Below are positions 1 through 6,294 of a stretch of DNA of 6,903 nt, piece by piece. The DNA lies in NCBI GenBank assembly GCA_003153585.1, contig PLZZ01000261.1:1-6903 (forward strand). Direction: 5' to 3'. Origin of the DNA: Acidobacteriota bacterium. GTDB taxonomy: Bacteria; Acidobacteriota; Terriglobia; Acidiferrales; UBA7541. Each line of letters starts with the position of its first letter. Positions within the stretch are counted from its first letter, which is position 1. The notes under the pieces are model-generated. The model was not told the origin of the DNA and did no database searches. It was given only the letters and a program-made list of their open reading frames with translations. A program made the translations under genes and the position numbers.

Positions 1-629
1 GTTATCTCCACCTGAACGATCGGTCGAAACCGCGCGATCGTTTGCGCGCCGCCTTCGAGTATGGCGCCTTCGGCTCCTTCAGCGTCAATCTTCAAATAGT
101 CCAGACGCTCGATATTCTCCCAGCGACACAGGTCGTCGAGCGATACGCACAAGACAGATACAGATTCCGCATTCCCGACTCTCAGGAGGCCGAACGAATT
201 CGGTTTATCATTGTTCAGGTAAAGTTGCGCCTGTTGAGTATGGCGGCCAACACATAAATTTCGGACCCGCACGTTGCGGTATCCATTCGCGCGGACGTTT
301 TCGAAGAGCCGGCTTGCGGTCTCAAGGAATGGCTCGACAGCGACCACCAAGCCCTCGTCTCCAACTTCCTTCGCGGCCTTAAGGCTATAGACACCGACGT
401 TCGCACCGACATCGACGAAGACGGAACCTGGCCGCAGGAAACGCTGCAGAGAAGAGAGCTCGGGCTCAATAGAGTCTCCGTAAAGGTAAACGCCGCGGCC
501 ACCCCAACCCGCTCCGTTGTATCCCGCGACGATTGTTCCGTTTTCCAATCGCGTGCGAACCAGCGCTGAACGCGGCGTCAGGGCAAGGCGCACTTTTTTT
601 AGAAGTAGCTTATTATTCGAGAGAATCAT
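1..629 (-). CDS. FkbM-family SAM-dependent methyltransferase (3' end beyond window)
   Basis: Reading the minus strand from the ATG at 629 gives 209 uninterrupted codons that run off the window, so the C-terminus is missing. The protein has the FkbM layout. The SAM-binding motif VFVDVGANVGVYS lies at about residues 70-82, the acidic end of the second strand (AVEP) at 97-100, and the family motif LDYLKIDAEGAE at 176-187, followed by a GG turn. FkbM-type enzymes usually O-methylate hydroxyl groups on sugars or polyketides, and they are common in polysaccharide clusters. A glycan O-methyl transfer in the cytoplasm is therefore the likely role; the substrate is unknown. The start is well supported: AGGAG sits 7 nt upstream (637-641). 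It follows the class I methyltransferase gene after a 59 bp gap and is the last gene of the run visible here. Family assignment is confident; target and end point are not. Confidence 0.9.
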   Translation of the reverse strand, partial: MILSNNKLLLKKVRLALTPRSALVRTRLENGTIVAGYNGAGWGGRGVYLYGDSIEPELSSLQRFLRPGSVFVDVGANVGVYSLKAAKEVGDEGLVVAVEPFLETASRLFENVRANGYRNVRVRNLCVGRHTQQAQLYLNNDKPNSFGLLRVGNAESVSVLCVSLDDLCRWENIERLDYLKIDAEGAEGAILEGGAQTIARFRPIVQVEI

Positions 630-636
630 AACGGTG

Positions 637-641
637 CTCCT
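637..641 (-). promoter_or_regulatory. Shine-Dalgarno of the FkbM methyltransferase gene
   Basis: AGGAG on the minus strand with 7 nt spacing to the ATG at 629. It supports that start even though the gene has no in-window stop codon. Confidence 0.75.
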
Positions 642-688
642 GCAAAACTCTGCAAACATTCACATCAAATGGCATTTCGGAAATGTAC

Positions 689-1576
689 TCAGTCATCGCC
701 TGCCCGTTGCTCGCATGGTTCAAGCTCGACTATCGCGGCGTTCAAGTCACTACCCGGGAGCGAGTGGGCCCGGGATACCACCCCAAGTTTTCTTCGAGCG
801 ATTGCTCCATAGCCCATCGTACTCACGTTGCTCGGCCACAGTTTATCCAACAGGGCAGCGAGTAATTGGACACAGGTGCAAGCAGGCACGACAAACCAGC
901 TAGCCAACGCTCGCGGAGTCAGCTTGCCGTGAGGATCAGAAGTGGCGCCAAGAGCGGTATACAAAAAACTTGAAAAGCGGTAGCCCATTTCCAGCCATGC
1001 GCCTCCTCGCGGGCGCAGCCGCAGAATCTCCCAGCCAGTTTCATCCAACAGATACTCAAGCCAATAGCAGGTGAACCGGCAGTAGTCGTAGGGCTTTTCA
1101 TGAAGTTGCTCGCTTGCGGGGACAGTCAAGAGAAGCAGGGCATCTGGCTTGGCAACGCGCGCCATTTCTCGCAATCCTGTAGCCGGATCCGGAGTGTGCT
1201 CCAAGACCTCCGTGCACAAAACGCTATCGAATGTACGGTCCGGAAATGGAAGAGCCAGGGCGGAAGCAAATAGATCCGCGTGTTCCAGGCCATGCATGGT
1301 CGAAGGCATATCACTTCCGAAATGCTGTTGAACATTGGGCAGTAAACGTCCATAAGGCTTTTTTCCGCAGCCGACATCGAGTAGGCGGCCTTTCAGCCAA
1401 GGCCCTTCCGCACGCACAAAATTCGCGATTTCGCGACGGGAAATATGCCGCGGGTGGAGATATGTGTCATCTAAAAGCTTCTTGATCGAGGTCCACATTG
1501 ATTTCAAATGTGAATGAAGATTGGCCTTACCCTTCAGCCACCAAGCGTTGCGCTTCGCAGCGTGATCAAATTCCAA
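689..1576 (-). CDS. Class I SAM-dependent methyltransferase (Methyltransf_11 type)
   Basis: A 295-residue protein with a clear Rossmann-type methyltransferase core. Motif I is RLLDVGCGK at about 64-72. The strand 4 region LPFPDRTFDSVLCTEVLEH spans 109-127, with a VAKPDALLLLTVP segment after it. PYDYCRFT at 162-169 is a signature often seen in methyltransferases of polysaccharide clusters. A hydrophobic stretch at about 223-243 near the C-terminus could hold it at the membrane (inference). Substrate is unknown; a glycan or lipid-linked sugar fits the context. The start is uncertain. The longest reading begins with TTG at 1576, 7 bp after the flippase stop and without a clear ribosome-binding site. 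An ATG at 1498 (residue 27) also keeps the whole core but has no better upstream signal. TGA is at 689-691. Coupled translation with the flippase gene is plausible. Confidence 0.88.
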   Translation of the reverse strand: MEFDHAAKRNAWWLKGKANLHSHLKSMWTSIKKLLDDTYLHPRHISRREIANFVRAEGPWLKGRLLDVGCGKKPYGRLLPNVQQHFGSDMPSTMHGLEHADLFASALALPFPDRTFDSVLCTEVLEHTPDPATGLREMARVAKPDALLLLTVPASEQLHEKPYDYCRFTCYWLEYLLDETGWEILRLRPRGGAWLEMGYRFSSFLYTALGATSDPHGKLTPRALASWFVVPACTCVQLLAALLDKLWPSNVSTMGYGAIARRKLGVVSRAHSLPGSDLNAAIVELEPCEQRAGDD

Positions 1577-1583
1577 GGGAACG

Positions 1584-3173
1584 TCACTCGGGGGCCTCGA
1601 CGACGCGGCCCAGTCTGACGGGAATCAGTTTCTTAAAATAATTTTCTATTTCGACCACGCCCATTGTTTTGGCGAGCAGAAAGATGAAGGGCAGCCCGAT
1701 AGCCGTCACAATCACCAAGATTTTGAGGGAGCCGAGGGGGGTATGCCATGCGACGCGCATTTCAAGCCATGCCGTCAGGCGCGAGCAGAACATCGCCACC
1801 AGGGCTGAAGCTAATGAAACCTTCGCTAAGCAGGTCAGAAATTCGCCGACTCTGCGGTTGCGCGTGCGGCGAGCGAGTAAGACGAAAAGAACTACGGCAT
1901 AGAAGATGATGGCAAGTGAGCTCGCTGCCGCCAGCCCGAGGTAATCCCAGCGACGCCCGCAGTACCAATACAAGGGCAACGTCAAGAATGTGAACACCGT
2001 GCCGACGACCGCGGGAGTCACTGTGTCATTCGTGGCATTGAATCCCCGTGAAACCAGGGTTTGTGCTCCCCGGGCGAATATCCCAACAGAGAAAATGGCA
2101 AGAGCTGACGCGGTGGCAAGAAAATCTGTCGCACGCAATCGAGTATGTGAAAAAACGAAATAGATTATCGGCTGCGTTAGAACGATCGTGAGCGCCGAGA
2201 TCGGAACTAGGACGAGGACCAGCCCTTTCAATGTCGCATTTAGCGTGTGATTGAGCTCGTCGAATTTACCTTCGGAGTGTAACTGCGCCAAGAACGGGAA
2301 GGATGCAATCCCCAAAGCATAGGCCACGGTAGACAAAGGCACGGCCATCAACGTTCGAGCATAAGTGAGCCATGTGATGGATGCCGGAGCAAGATATGAA
2401 CCGAACCAACGAATCATCCAGTTGTCGGTGAAATCGATCGACAGCGCGAGCATGATGGGAATCGCTAGTTTGACGAACATCAGGAAACCGGGATGGCGAA
2501 AATCCAGATTGGGGGTAAATTTCGCACCCAAACGCCAGACCGCAACTAGCTGCAATACGAAAAATCCGAGGAAGGTGCCAAATAATAGTCCGACTGCAAA
2601 GCCAGTGATCCCAATTCGGGACGATAACAGCCACCCGCCCGAGATAATCCCGATGTTATAGACGACGGCGGCAAGAGCCGGTACGAGGAATCTTGCTTTG
2701 GCGTTTTGTACAGCGCCCATAACGCTGCCCAGATAGAGGAAGAGCTGAGCGGGCAACATCACGCGAGTCAGAAAGACGACTTCCGCCTTTTGCGCTAGAT
2801 CGAAACCAGGCGCAATAAAACGGACCAACTGCGCGGTAAAGATTTCACCTACCCCGACAAGCACGACAAGAGCCAGGGTCATGAGGGTCATGACCGTGGA
2901 AAATACATGCCAGCCTTCGTCTTCTCGATTTTCAACCTGATACTTCGTAAATACAGGAATAAATATCAGCCCCAACGCACCACCCGCAACCAGATAGTTC
3001 AAGAAATCGGGTAGAGTGAACGCCGCATAGTAAGCGTCAGTGACTGCGCTCGAGCCGATTTGATGTGCGACTGTCCATTCGCGGACGAATCCCAGCATCC
3101 TACTGGCTAGAATGGCGCCCATCACAATCCCCGTGGATTGCAGAATGTGCCGGTTACGAGTCGAAGGGATCAT
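1584..3173 (-). CDS. murJ: MurJ/MviN-family lipid-linked glycan flippase (MOP superfamily)
   Basis: A 529-residue polytopic membrane protein of normal MurJ length (E. coli about 511) with about 14 hydrophobic segments. Family landmarks are SRMLGFVRE at 24-32, TDAYYAAFTLPD at 45-56, APGF at 121-124 and the SRGFNATNDTVTP stretch at 375-387. MurJ flips lipid II across the inner membrane; homologues within polysaccharide clusters are thought to flip other undecaprenyl-linked glycans, like Wzx. No peptidoglycan gene is nearby, so I favour the latter. Hand alignment to E. coli MurJ keeps Arg18, Arg24 and Asp39 (here R25, R31, D46) but loses Arg52, Arg53, Glu57, Arg270 and Glu273 (N59, Y60, G64, T274, A277), so the symbol marks family rather than proven lipid II transport. 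The start is ATG with a poor Shine-Dalgarno, after a 92 bp gap. TGA is at 1584-1586. Confidence 0.92.
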   Translation of the reverse strand: MIPSTRNRHILQSTGIVMGAILASRMLGFVREWTVAHQIGSSAVTDAYYAAFTLPDFLNYLVAGGALGLIFIPVFTKYQVENREDEGWHVFSTVMTLMTLALVVLVGVGEIFTAQLVRFIAPGFDLAQKAEVVFLTRVMLPAQLFLYLGSVMGAVQNAKARFLVPALAAVVYNIGIISGGWLLSSRIGITGFAVGLLFGTFLGFFVLQLVAVWRLGAKFTPNLDFRHPGFLMFVKLAIPIMLALSIDFTDNWMIRWFGSYLAPASITWLTYARTLMAVPLSTVAYALGIASFPFLAQLHSEGKFDELNHTLNATLKGLVLVLVPISALTIVLTQPIIYFVFSHTRLRATDFLATASALAIFSVGIFARGAQTLVSRGFNATNDTVTPAVVGTVFTFLTLPLYWYCGRRWDYLGLAAASSLAIIFYAVVLFVLLARRTRNRRVGEFLTCLAKVSLASALVAMFCSRLTAWLEMRVAWHTPLGSLKILVIVTAIGLPFIFLLAKTMGVVEIENYFKKLIPVRLGRVVEAPE

Positions 3174-3265
3174 TCAGTTAGACCAAACTCACTGGGAAAG
3201 GCTCGGCCCCAATCCAACTAATGTAAGCCGCCGAGACTTCCCCCGCTCACGAGGCACTAAACGAT
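3174..3265 (-). other. 92 bp gap between epimerase and flippase genes
   Basis: This is the longest non-coding stretch in the window. It holds one arm of the inverted repeat at 3245-3281 and a second small one (CTCGGC at 3202-3207 with GCCGAG at 3230-3235). I found no convincing -35/-10 pair, no T-tract terminator and no good ribosome-binding site before the flippase ATG. It may separate two translational blocks of one operon. Confidence 0.4.
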
Positions 3266-3281
3266 TTACCGCTCCGTGAGC
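3245..3281. repeat. Inverted repeat over the epimerase stop codon
   Basis: The arms GCTCACG (3245-3251) and CGTGAGC (3275-3281) are perfect complements with a 23 nt loop. The stem could extend by two more pairs past a one-base bulge. The epimerase TAA lies in the loop. No T-run follows on the minus strand, so it is not a standard Rho-independent terminator. It could be an mRNA 3' end stabiliser or chance. Confidence 0.35.
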
Positions 3282-4282
3282 ATTAATTCGAGCTTGGCGG
3301 AAACCTCTTCTTGTTTTTTTGTTGCGACGTACCAATCGATGGTCCGGTGCAGGCCGTCCATGAACATTACCTGAGGTTCCCAACCGATAAGCTCTTTCGC
3401 GAGTGAGTTATCCGCTACTCGATTCAAAGGTCCTGTGGGCATTTCCGGGTGCAGTTCGATCTGTGGTTTTCGTTTGAACGTGCGCAAGATTTCGTGAACG
3501 GCGTCAATCACTCGGATCCGCTCCATCGTGCCGAGATTCACTGCCGTCCCGTCATCGATCTTCTCCGCCGCCAGAATCGTCCCGCGCACGATGTCGTCAA
3601 TGTAGGTCCAGTTGCGAATTTGTTCCCCTGTTCCCCACACAACGAATGGATCCTGATTGATGAACGCCCGAGCGATCATGGCGATGACCGCGTGATTTTC
3701 GACTCCGCGAGGACCATAGACCGTGAAATAACGGCAACATGCCGACTTCATTCCGTGATCTACGTAGTAGGCCCTCAGGGTCATCTCCGCCATCAATTTC
3801 GCCCAGCCGTAGAGGTGGTCCGCATCATAAGGGGGGCCCACCATGTCTTCGGTGAGGTAAAGAATCTCGTTCGGATTGGTCTGGATATGATTCGGGTAAA
3901 CGCAACCTGACGAGGCATAAACTACCTTTTCGACTCCTGCTTCCAGGCACGCGCGGAAGACTAACCCATCGAGCATCAGGTTTACGGCACAAGCGGCTTG
4001 GTGGAGATCGACATAGCCGCGCCCGCCGTGATCGGCCGCGAGATGAAACACGGTGGTCATGTCAGCGACCGCTCGCGAGGCAACGCCGTGTTGTCTCAGG
4101 TCGCCCTCGATGAATTCAACTTTTCCGTTCCCGATCAGATCGCGGATGTTCTCAATTTTCCCGCTGCTTAGATCATCAACCACGCGAATCCTGGCTCCTT
4201 TCTCGGCAAGTGCATGCACCAAACCGGAGCCTATGAAGGAAGCTCCACCTGTTACCAATACCTTGCGGTTTTTCCAATTCAT
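3266..4282 (-). CDS. NAD-dependent epimerase/dehydratase, GDP-mannose 3,5-epimerase-like extended SDR
   Basis: A complete 338-residue extended short-chain dehydrogenase, likely acting on a nucleotide sugar in the cytoplasm to supply a precursor for this locus. The NAD-binding motif TGGASFIG is at 11-18, followed by the acidic VVDDLSSG at 34-41. The catalytic Tyr-Lys pair is YGWAK (Y158, K162). AADHGGRGYVD at 82-92, SSGCVYP at 124-130 and VVWGTGEQIRNWTYIDD at 214-230 match the pattern I remember from plant GDP-mannose 3,5-epimerase (AADMGGMGF, SSACIYP, MWGDGLQTRSFTFID), including its catalytic cysteine (here C127). The second acid/base residue, Lys217 in the plant enzyme, aligns with H197, so the exact reaction is open. 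The alternatives are a UDP-sugar 4-epimerase or a dehydratase. The start is firm: AGGAGG lies 6 nt upstream. It follows the GT26 gene by 16 bp. TAA is at 3266-3268. Confidence 0.92.
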   Translation of the reverse strand: MNWKNRKVLVTGGASFIGSGLVHALAEKGARIRVVDDLSSGKIENIRDLIGNGKVEFIEGDLRQHGVASRAVADMTTVFHLAADHGGRGYVDLHQAACAVNLMLDGLVFRACLEAGVEKVVYASSGCVYPNHIQTNPNEILYLTEDMVGPPYDADHLYGWAKLMAEMTLRAYYVDHGMKSACCRYFTVYGPRGVENHAVIAMIARAFINQDPFVVWGTGEQIRNWTYIDDIVRGTILAAEKIDDGTAVNLGTMERIRVIDAVHEILRTFKRKPQIELHPEMPTGPLNRVADNSLAKELIGWEPQVMFMDGLHRTIDWYVATKKQEEVSAKLELMLTER

Positions 4283-4288
4283 CTCTAT

Positions 4289-4294
4289 CCTCCT
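4289..4294 (-). promoter_or_regulatory. Strong Shine-Dalgarno of the epimerase gene
   Basis: A perfect AGGAGG on the minus strand, 6 nt before the ATG at 4282 and inside the 16 bp gap after the GT26 gene stop. It fixes the epimerase start and is the best ribosome-binding site in the window. Confidence 0.85.
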
Positions 4295-4298
4295 GGTT

Positions 4299-5084
4299 TT
4301 ATTCGAACTTTCGGATATGGAACAACTCGAGAGAAACGGCCCACATAGAGCTTGGAATTGTTACGAGGTATCGCTTCCAGAGCCGGCGCGGTTCCGCAAG
4401 CAACCGGAATAACCACTCCAGGCCATTGTCTTGCATCCATCGGGGTGCTCGCCGGAGCCTTCCGGAATTCATGTCAAAGGCGGCACCCACCCCCAGCATG
4501 ATGGCGACCTTCAACTTATCCCGATGCTCGTAAATCCATCTCTCCTGTTTCGGAGTGCTCAAGCCGACCCACAAGACGTCCGGACGGGATTTATCGACTA
4601 GAGAGGCTAGTTCCTTTTCCTCTTCCGTCGTTAACGGACGAAAAGGTGGTGTGTAGGTACCTGCGATGGTGATTTGAAAGCGATCGCGGAGTTGCCGGGC
4701 CAAATCCTGGGCAACTTCCGGTGTGCCTCCATAAAAGAAATGGCGGTAACGCGGCCCCGTTTTTTTGCAGAATGCTTCCATCAATTCTGAGCCGGGCACT
4801 CGGCGCCGCAGCGGGTGCCGGTGCCAACGCGCCAGCCAGACGAGCGGCATTCCATCCGGAACCACCAGGTCCGCCTGATTGAGAATCTCCCGAAACCCCG
4901 GGTCCTGCTGAGCTTCAGCAATTCCGTGCATGCCAGTGACTGCCACATAGCAGGTTTTGCTCGTTTCGATTAAGCGCTCCATTCTGGCGACTGCTTCGAA
5001 CGTTTTCACGGCGTCGATTCGGACGCCCAAGACTCTAAAGCTCGGCGTGATCGTTTTCATCTTGGATCCAACGATTTCAAGCAT
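4299..5084 (-). CDS. WecG/TagA/CpsF family glycosyltransferase (GT26)
   Basis: A 261-residue inverting glycosyltransferase of the family that transfers N-acetylmannosamine, its uronic acid or related sugars to an undecaprenyl-diphosphate-linked acceptor at the inner membrane face. Visible signatures are VLGVRIDAV at about 18-26, VTG at 49-51 with Thr50 in the position of TagA Thr37, ADLVVPDGMPLVW at 71-83 with Asp77 in the position of the TagA catalytic base, VGLSTPKQERWI at 173-184 and GVGAAFDMNSGRLRRAP at 198-214. The C-terminal tail (EPRRLWKRYL, 231-240) is Arg-rich as in TagA, where it aids membrane binding. The start is ambiguous. I chose the ATG at 5084, which overlaps the GT4 stop by 8 bp. 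A GTG at 5090 and an ATG at 5060 (preceded by GGA at 6 nt spacing) are also possible. The donor sugar cannot be told from sequence. TAA is at 4299-4301. Confidence 0.93.
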   Translation of the reverse strand: MLEIVGSKMKTITPSFRVLGVRIDAVKTFEAVARMERLIETSKTCYVAVTGMHGIAEAQQDPGFREILNQADLVVPDGMPLVWLARWHRHPLRRRVPGSELMEAFCKKTGPRYRHFFYGGTPEVAQDLARQLRDRFQITIAGTYTPPFRPLTTEEEKELASLVDKSRPDVLWVGLSTPKQERWIYEHRDKLKVAIMLGVGAAFDMNSGRLRRAPRWMQDNGLEWLFRLLAEPRRLWKRYLVTIPSSMWAVSLELFHIRKFE

Positions 5085-6258
5085 ATGCACCTACCGTTTG
5101 TTCGTAGATTTCCATCATTTGCGAGTAGTTCACTTCCGCAGAGAATCTTCGTTCGTATTCGCGACGAGCTTTTCGTCCCATCGCGGCGAGTTCAAGGGAA
5201 TGAGTTCGAGCCCAATCGACTTTCGCTGCCAGATCCTCGGCATCGCCCGCATTGAAATGAAGCCCCGTGCGACCATCGCTAACGTTTTCCTGCATGGCCC
5301 CAAGGCGCGAACAAACCACGGGAACGCCGCAGGCGAATGCCTCGGCGATATTCAACGAAAACGCTTCGTACCAGAGGCTCGGGACAATTAGAAACGCAGC
5401 CTGCTTCATAGCCGCGCGAGTCTCGCCGGTCGTCAGACGTCCCCGAAATGTGACGTGCTGAAGATTTCTTATTGCGGCTTCTGCTTCAAGATCGGCGCGC
5501 AGCGGCCCATCACCCACAATTACGAGCGGGATCGGACTACGCAGACGGTCCCATGCTTCCAGAAGCGTAGAAACGCCTTTCTCCGGCGAAAGCCTGCCGG
5601 CAAAGAGCGCGTAGTTCCCGGGGATGTTTCTTTCACCCGGATCGGGATAAACAAAATTCGGCTTAACGTGGATTTTTTCTGCAGGTAGTCCGCGTTCAAT
5701 GAACTTGTTCCGCGCGAACTGAGTAAGCGCGATGAAACCGCTCACCGAATCGTCCCAGGTCCCACGGGCGCGGTGAACTTGGAGCATCAATGCAACGGCG
5801 GCGGTCGCAGCGCGCGATTCACGGTAACAGCCGTGGGTTACACTTCGCATCAAACCGTGCTTTGTGCATTCTTCACAAACATGGCCATCGCGAAAGAACG
5901 TGGCGGCAGGACACAACAGCCGGTAGTTATGCAGAGTCTGCAAGACAGGAACTCTCTCTTGCTTGCACATCTCGAAGATCGAGGGAGAAATCATCATGAA
6001 AGTGTTGTGCGCATGGACCAGATCCGGTTTTTCCTCGCGAAGAATCTTCCGGATATCCTGCTTACTGTCTTCGGCGGAGATGATTCTGCTCACGAGTCCG
6101 ATCTGCCCGATTGCTGACAATTGCTCCAGCTCGTGGTTGCTTCGCAAATAGGTAATGACCTGATGTCCGTGGCGTTCAAGGAGTCGGAGTTCTTGGTTAA
6201 AAACAACATCTTCTCCTCCTGCCTGCTGATAGATGTTGTGGACCAGAAGGATTTTCAT
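5077..6258 (-). CDS. Glycosyltransferase family 4 (GT-B fold) with cysteine-rich insert
   Basis: A complete 393-residue retaining GT-B glycosyltransferase. The N-terminal acceptor domain opens with MKILLVHN, then QQAGGEDVVF at 11-20, a pattern typical of one GT4 group in exopolysaccharide clusters. The C-terminal donor domain has FAGRLSPEKG at 219-228 (the Arg and Lys that contact the donor diphosphate), IVGDGPLR at 247-254 and the E-x7-E pair E298/E306 inside the YEAFSLNIAEAFACGVPVV stretch. Four cysteines (C116, C128, C131, C144) sit between residues 114 and 146, after TLHNYRLL. It probably adds one sugar from a nucleotide donor to the growing lipid-linked glycan; donor and acceptor are unknown. 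The ATG at 6258 has only a weak ribosome-binding site and begins 36 bp after the stop of the upstream methyltransferase. The TGA at 5077-5079 lies within or next to the start of the GT26 gene, suggesting coupling. Confidence 0.94.
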   Translation of the reverse strand: MKILLVHNIYQQAGGEDVVFNQELRLLERHGHQVITYLRSNHELEQLSAIGQIGLVSRIISAEDSKQDIRKILREEKPDLVHAHNTFMMISPSIFEMCKQERVPVLQTLHNYRLLCPAATFFRDGHVCEECTKHGLMRSVTHGCYRESRAATAAVALMLQVHRARGTWDDSVSGFIALTQFARNKFIERGLPAEKIHVKPNFVYPDPGERNIPGNYALFAGRLSPEKGVSTLLEAWDRLRSPIPLVIVGDGPLRADLEAEAAIRNLQHVTFRGRLTTGETRAAMKQAAFLIVPSLWYEAFSLNIAEAFACGVPVVCSRLGAMQENVSDGRTGLHFNAGDAEDLAAKVDWARTHSLELAAMGRKARREYERRFSAEVNYSQMMEIYEQTVGAYA

Positions 6259-6294
6259 CTTTTGAGAATCAAAGGTCAGGCTGTTCGATGTGCT

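Noticed and set aside
215..502. Minus-strand 95-codon open frame
   Set aside because: It lies inside the FkbM methyltransferase gene in another frame; the FkbM frame has clear motifs and a ribosome-binding site, and this one has none.
640..657. Short direct repeat CTGCAAA twice, 10 bp apart
   Set aside because: Only two copies of 7 bases just upstream of a ribosome-binding site; too short to separate from chance.
517..903. Plus-strand 128-codon open frame
   Set aside because: It is antisense to the two methyltransferase genes, shows no recognisable domain and looks like a shadow of them.
3174..3265. Possible internal promoter or Rho-independent terminator
   Set aside because: No -35/-10 pair with proper spacing could be found, and no T-tract follows either hairpin on the coding strand.
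3449..3910. Plus-strand 153-codon open frame
   Set aside because: It is fully antisense to the epimerase gene, whose catalytic motifs are encoded opposite; a composition shadow.
4957..5391. Plus-strand 144-codon open frame across the GT4/GT26 junction
   Set aside because: It is antisense to two well-supported genes, with no domain or ribosome-binding site of note.
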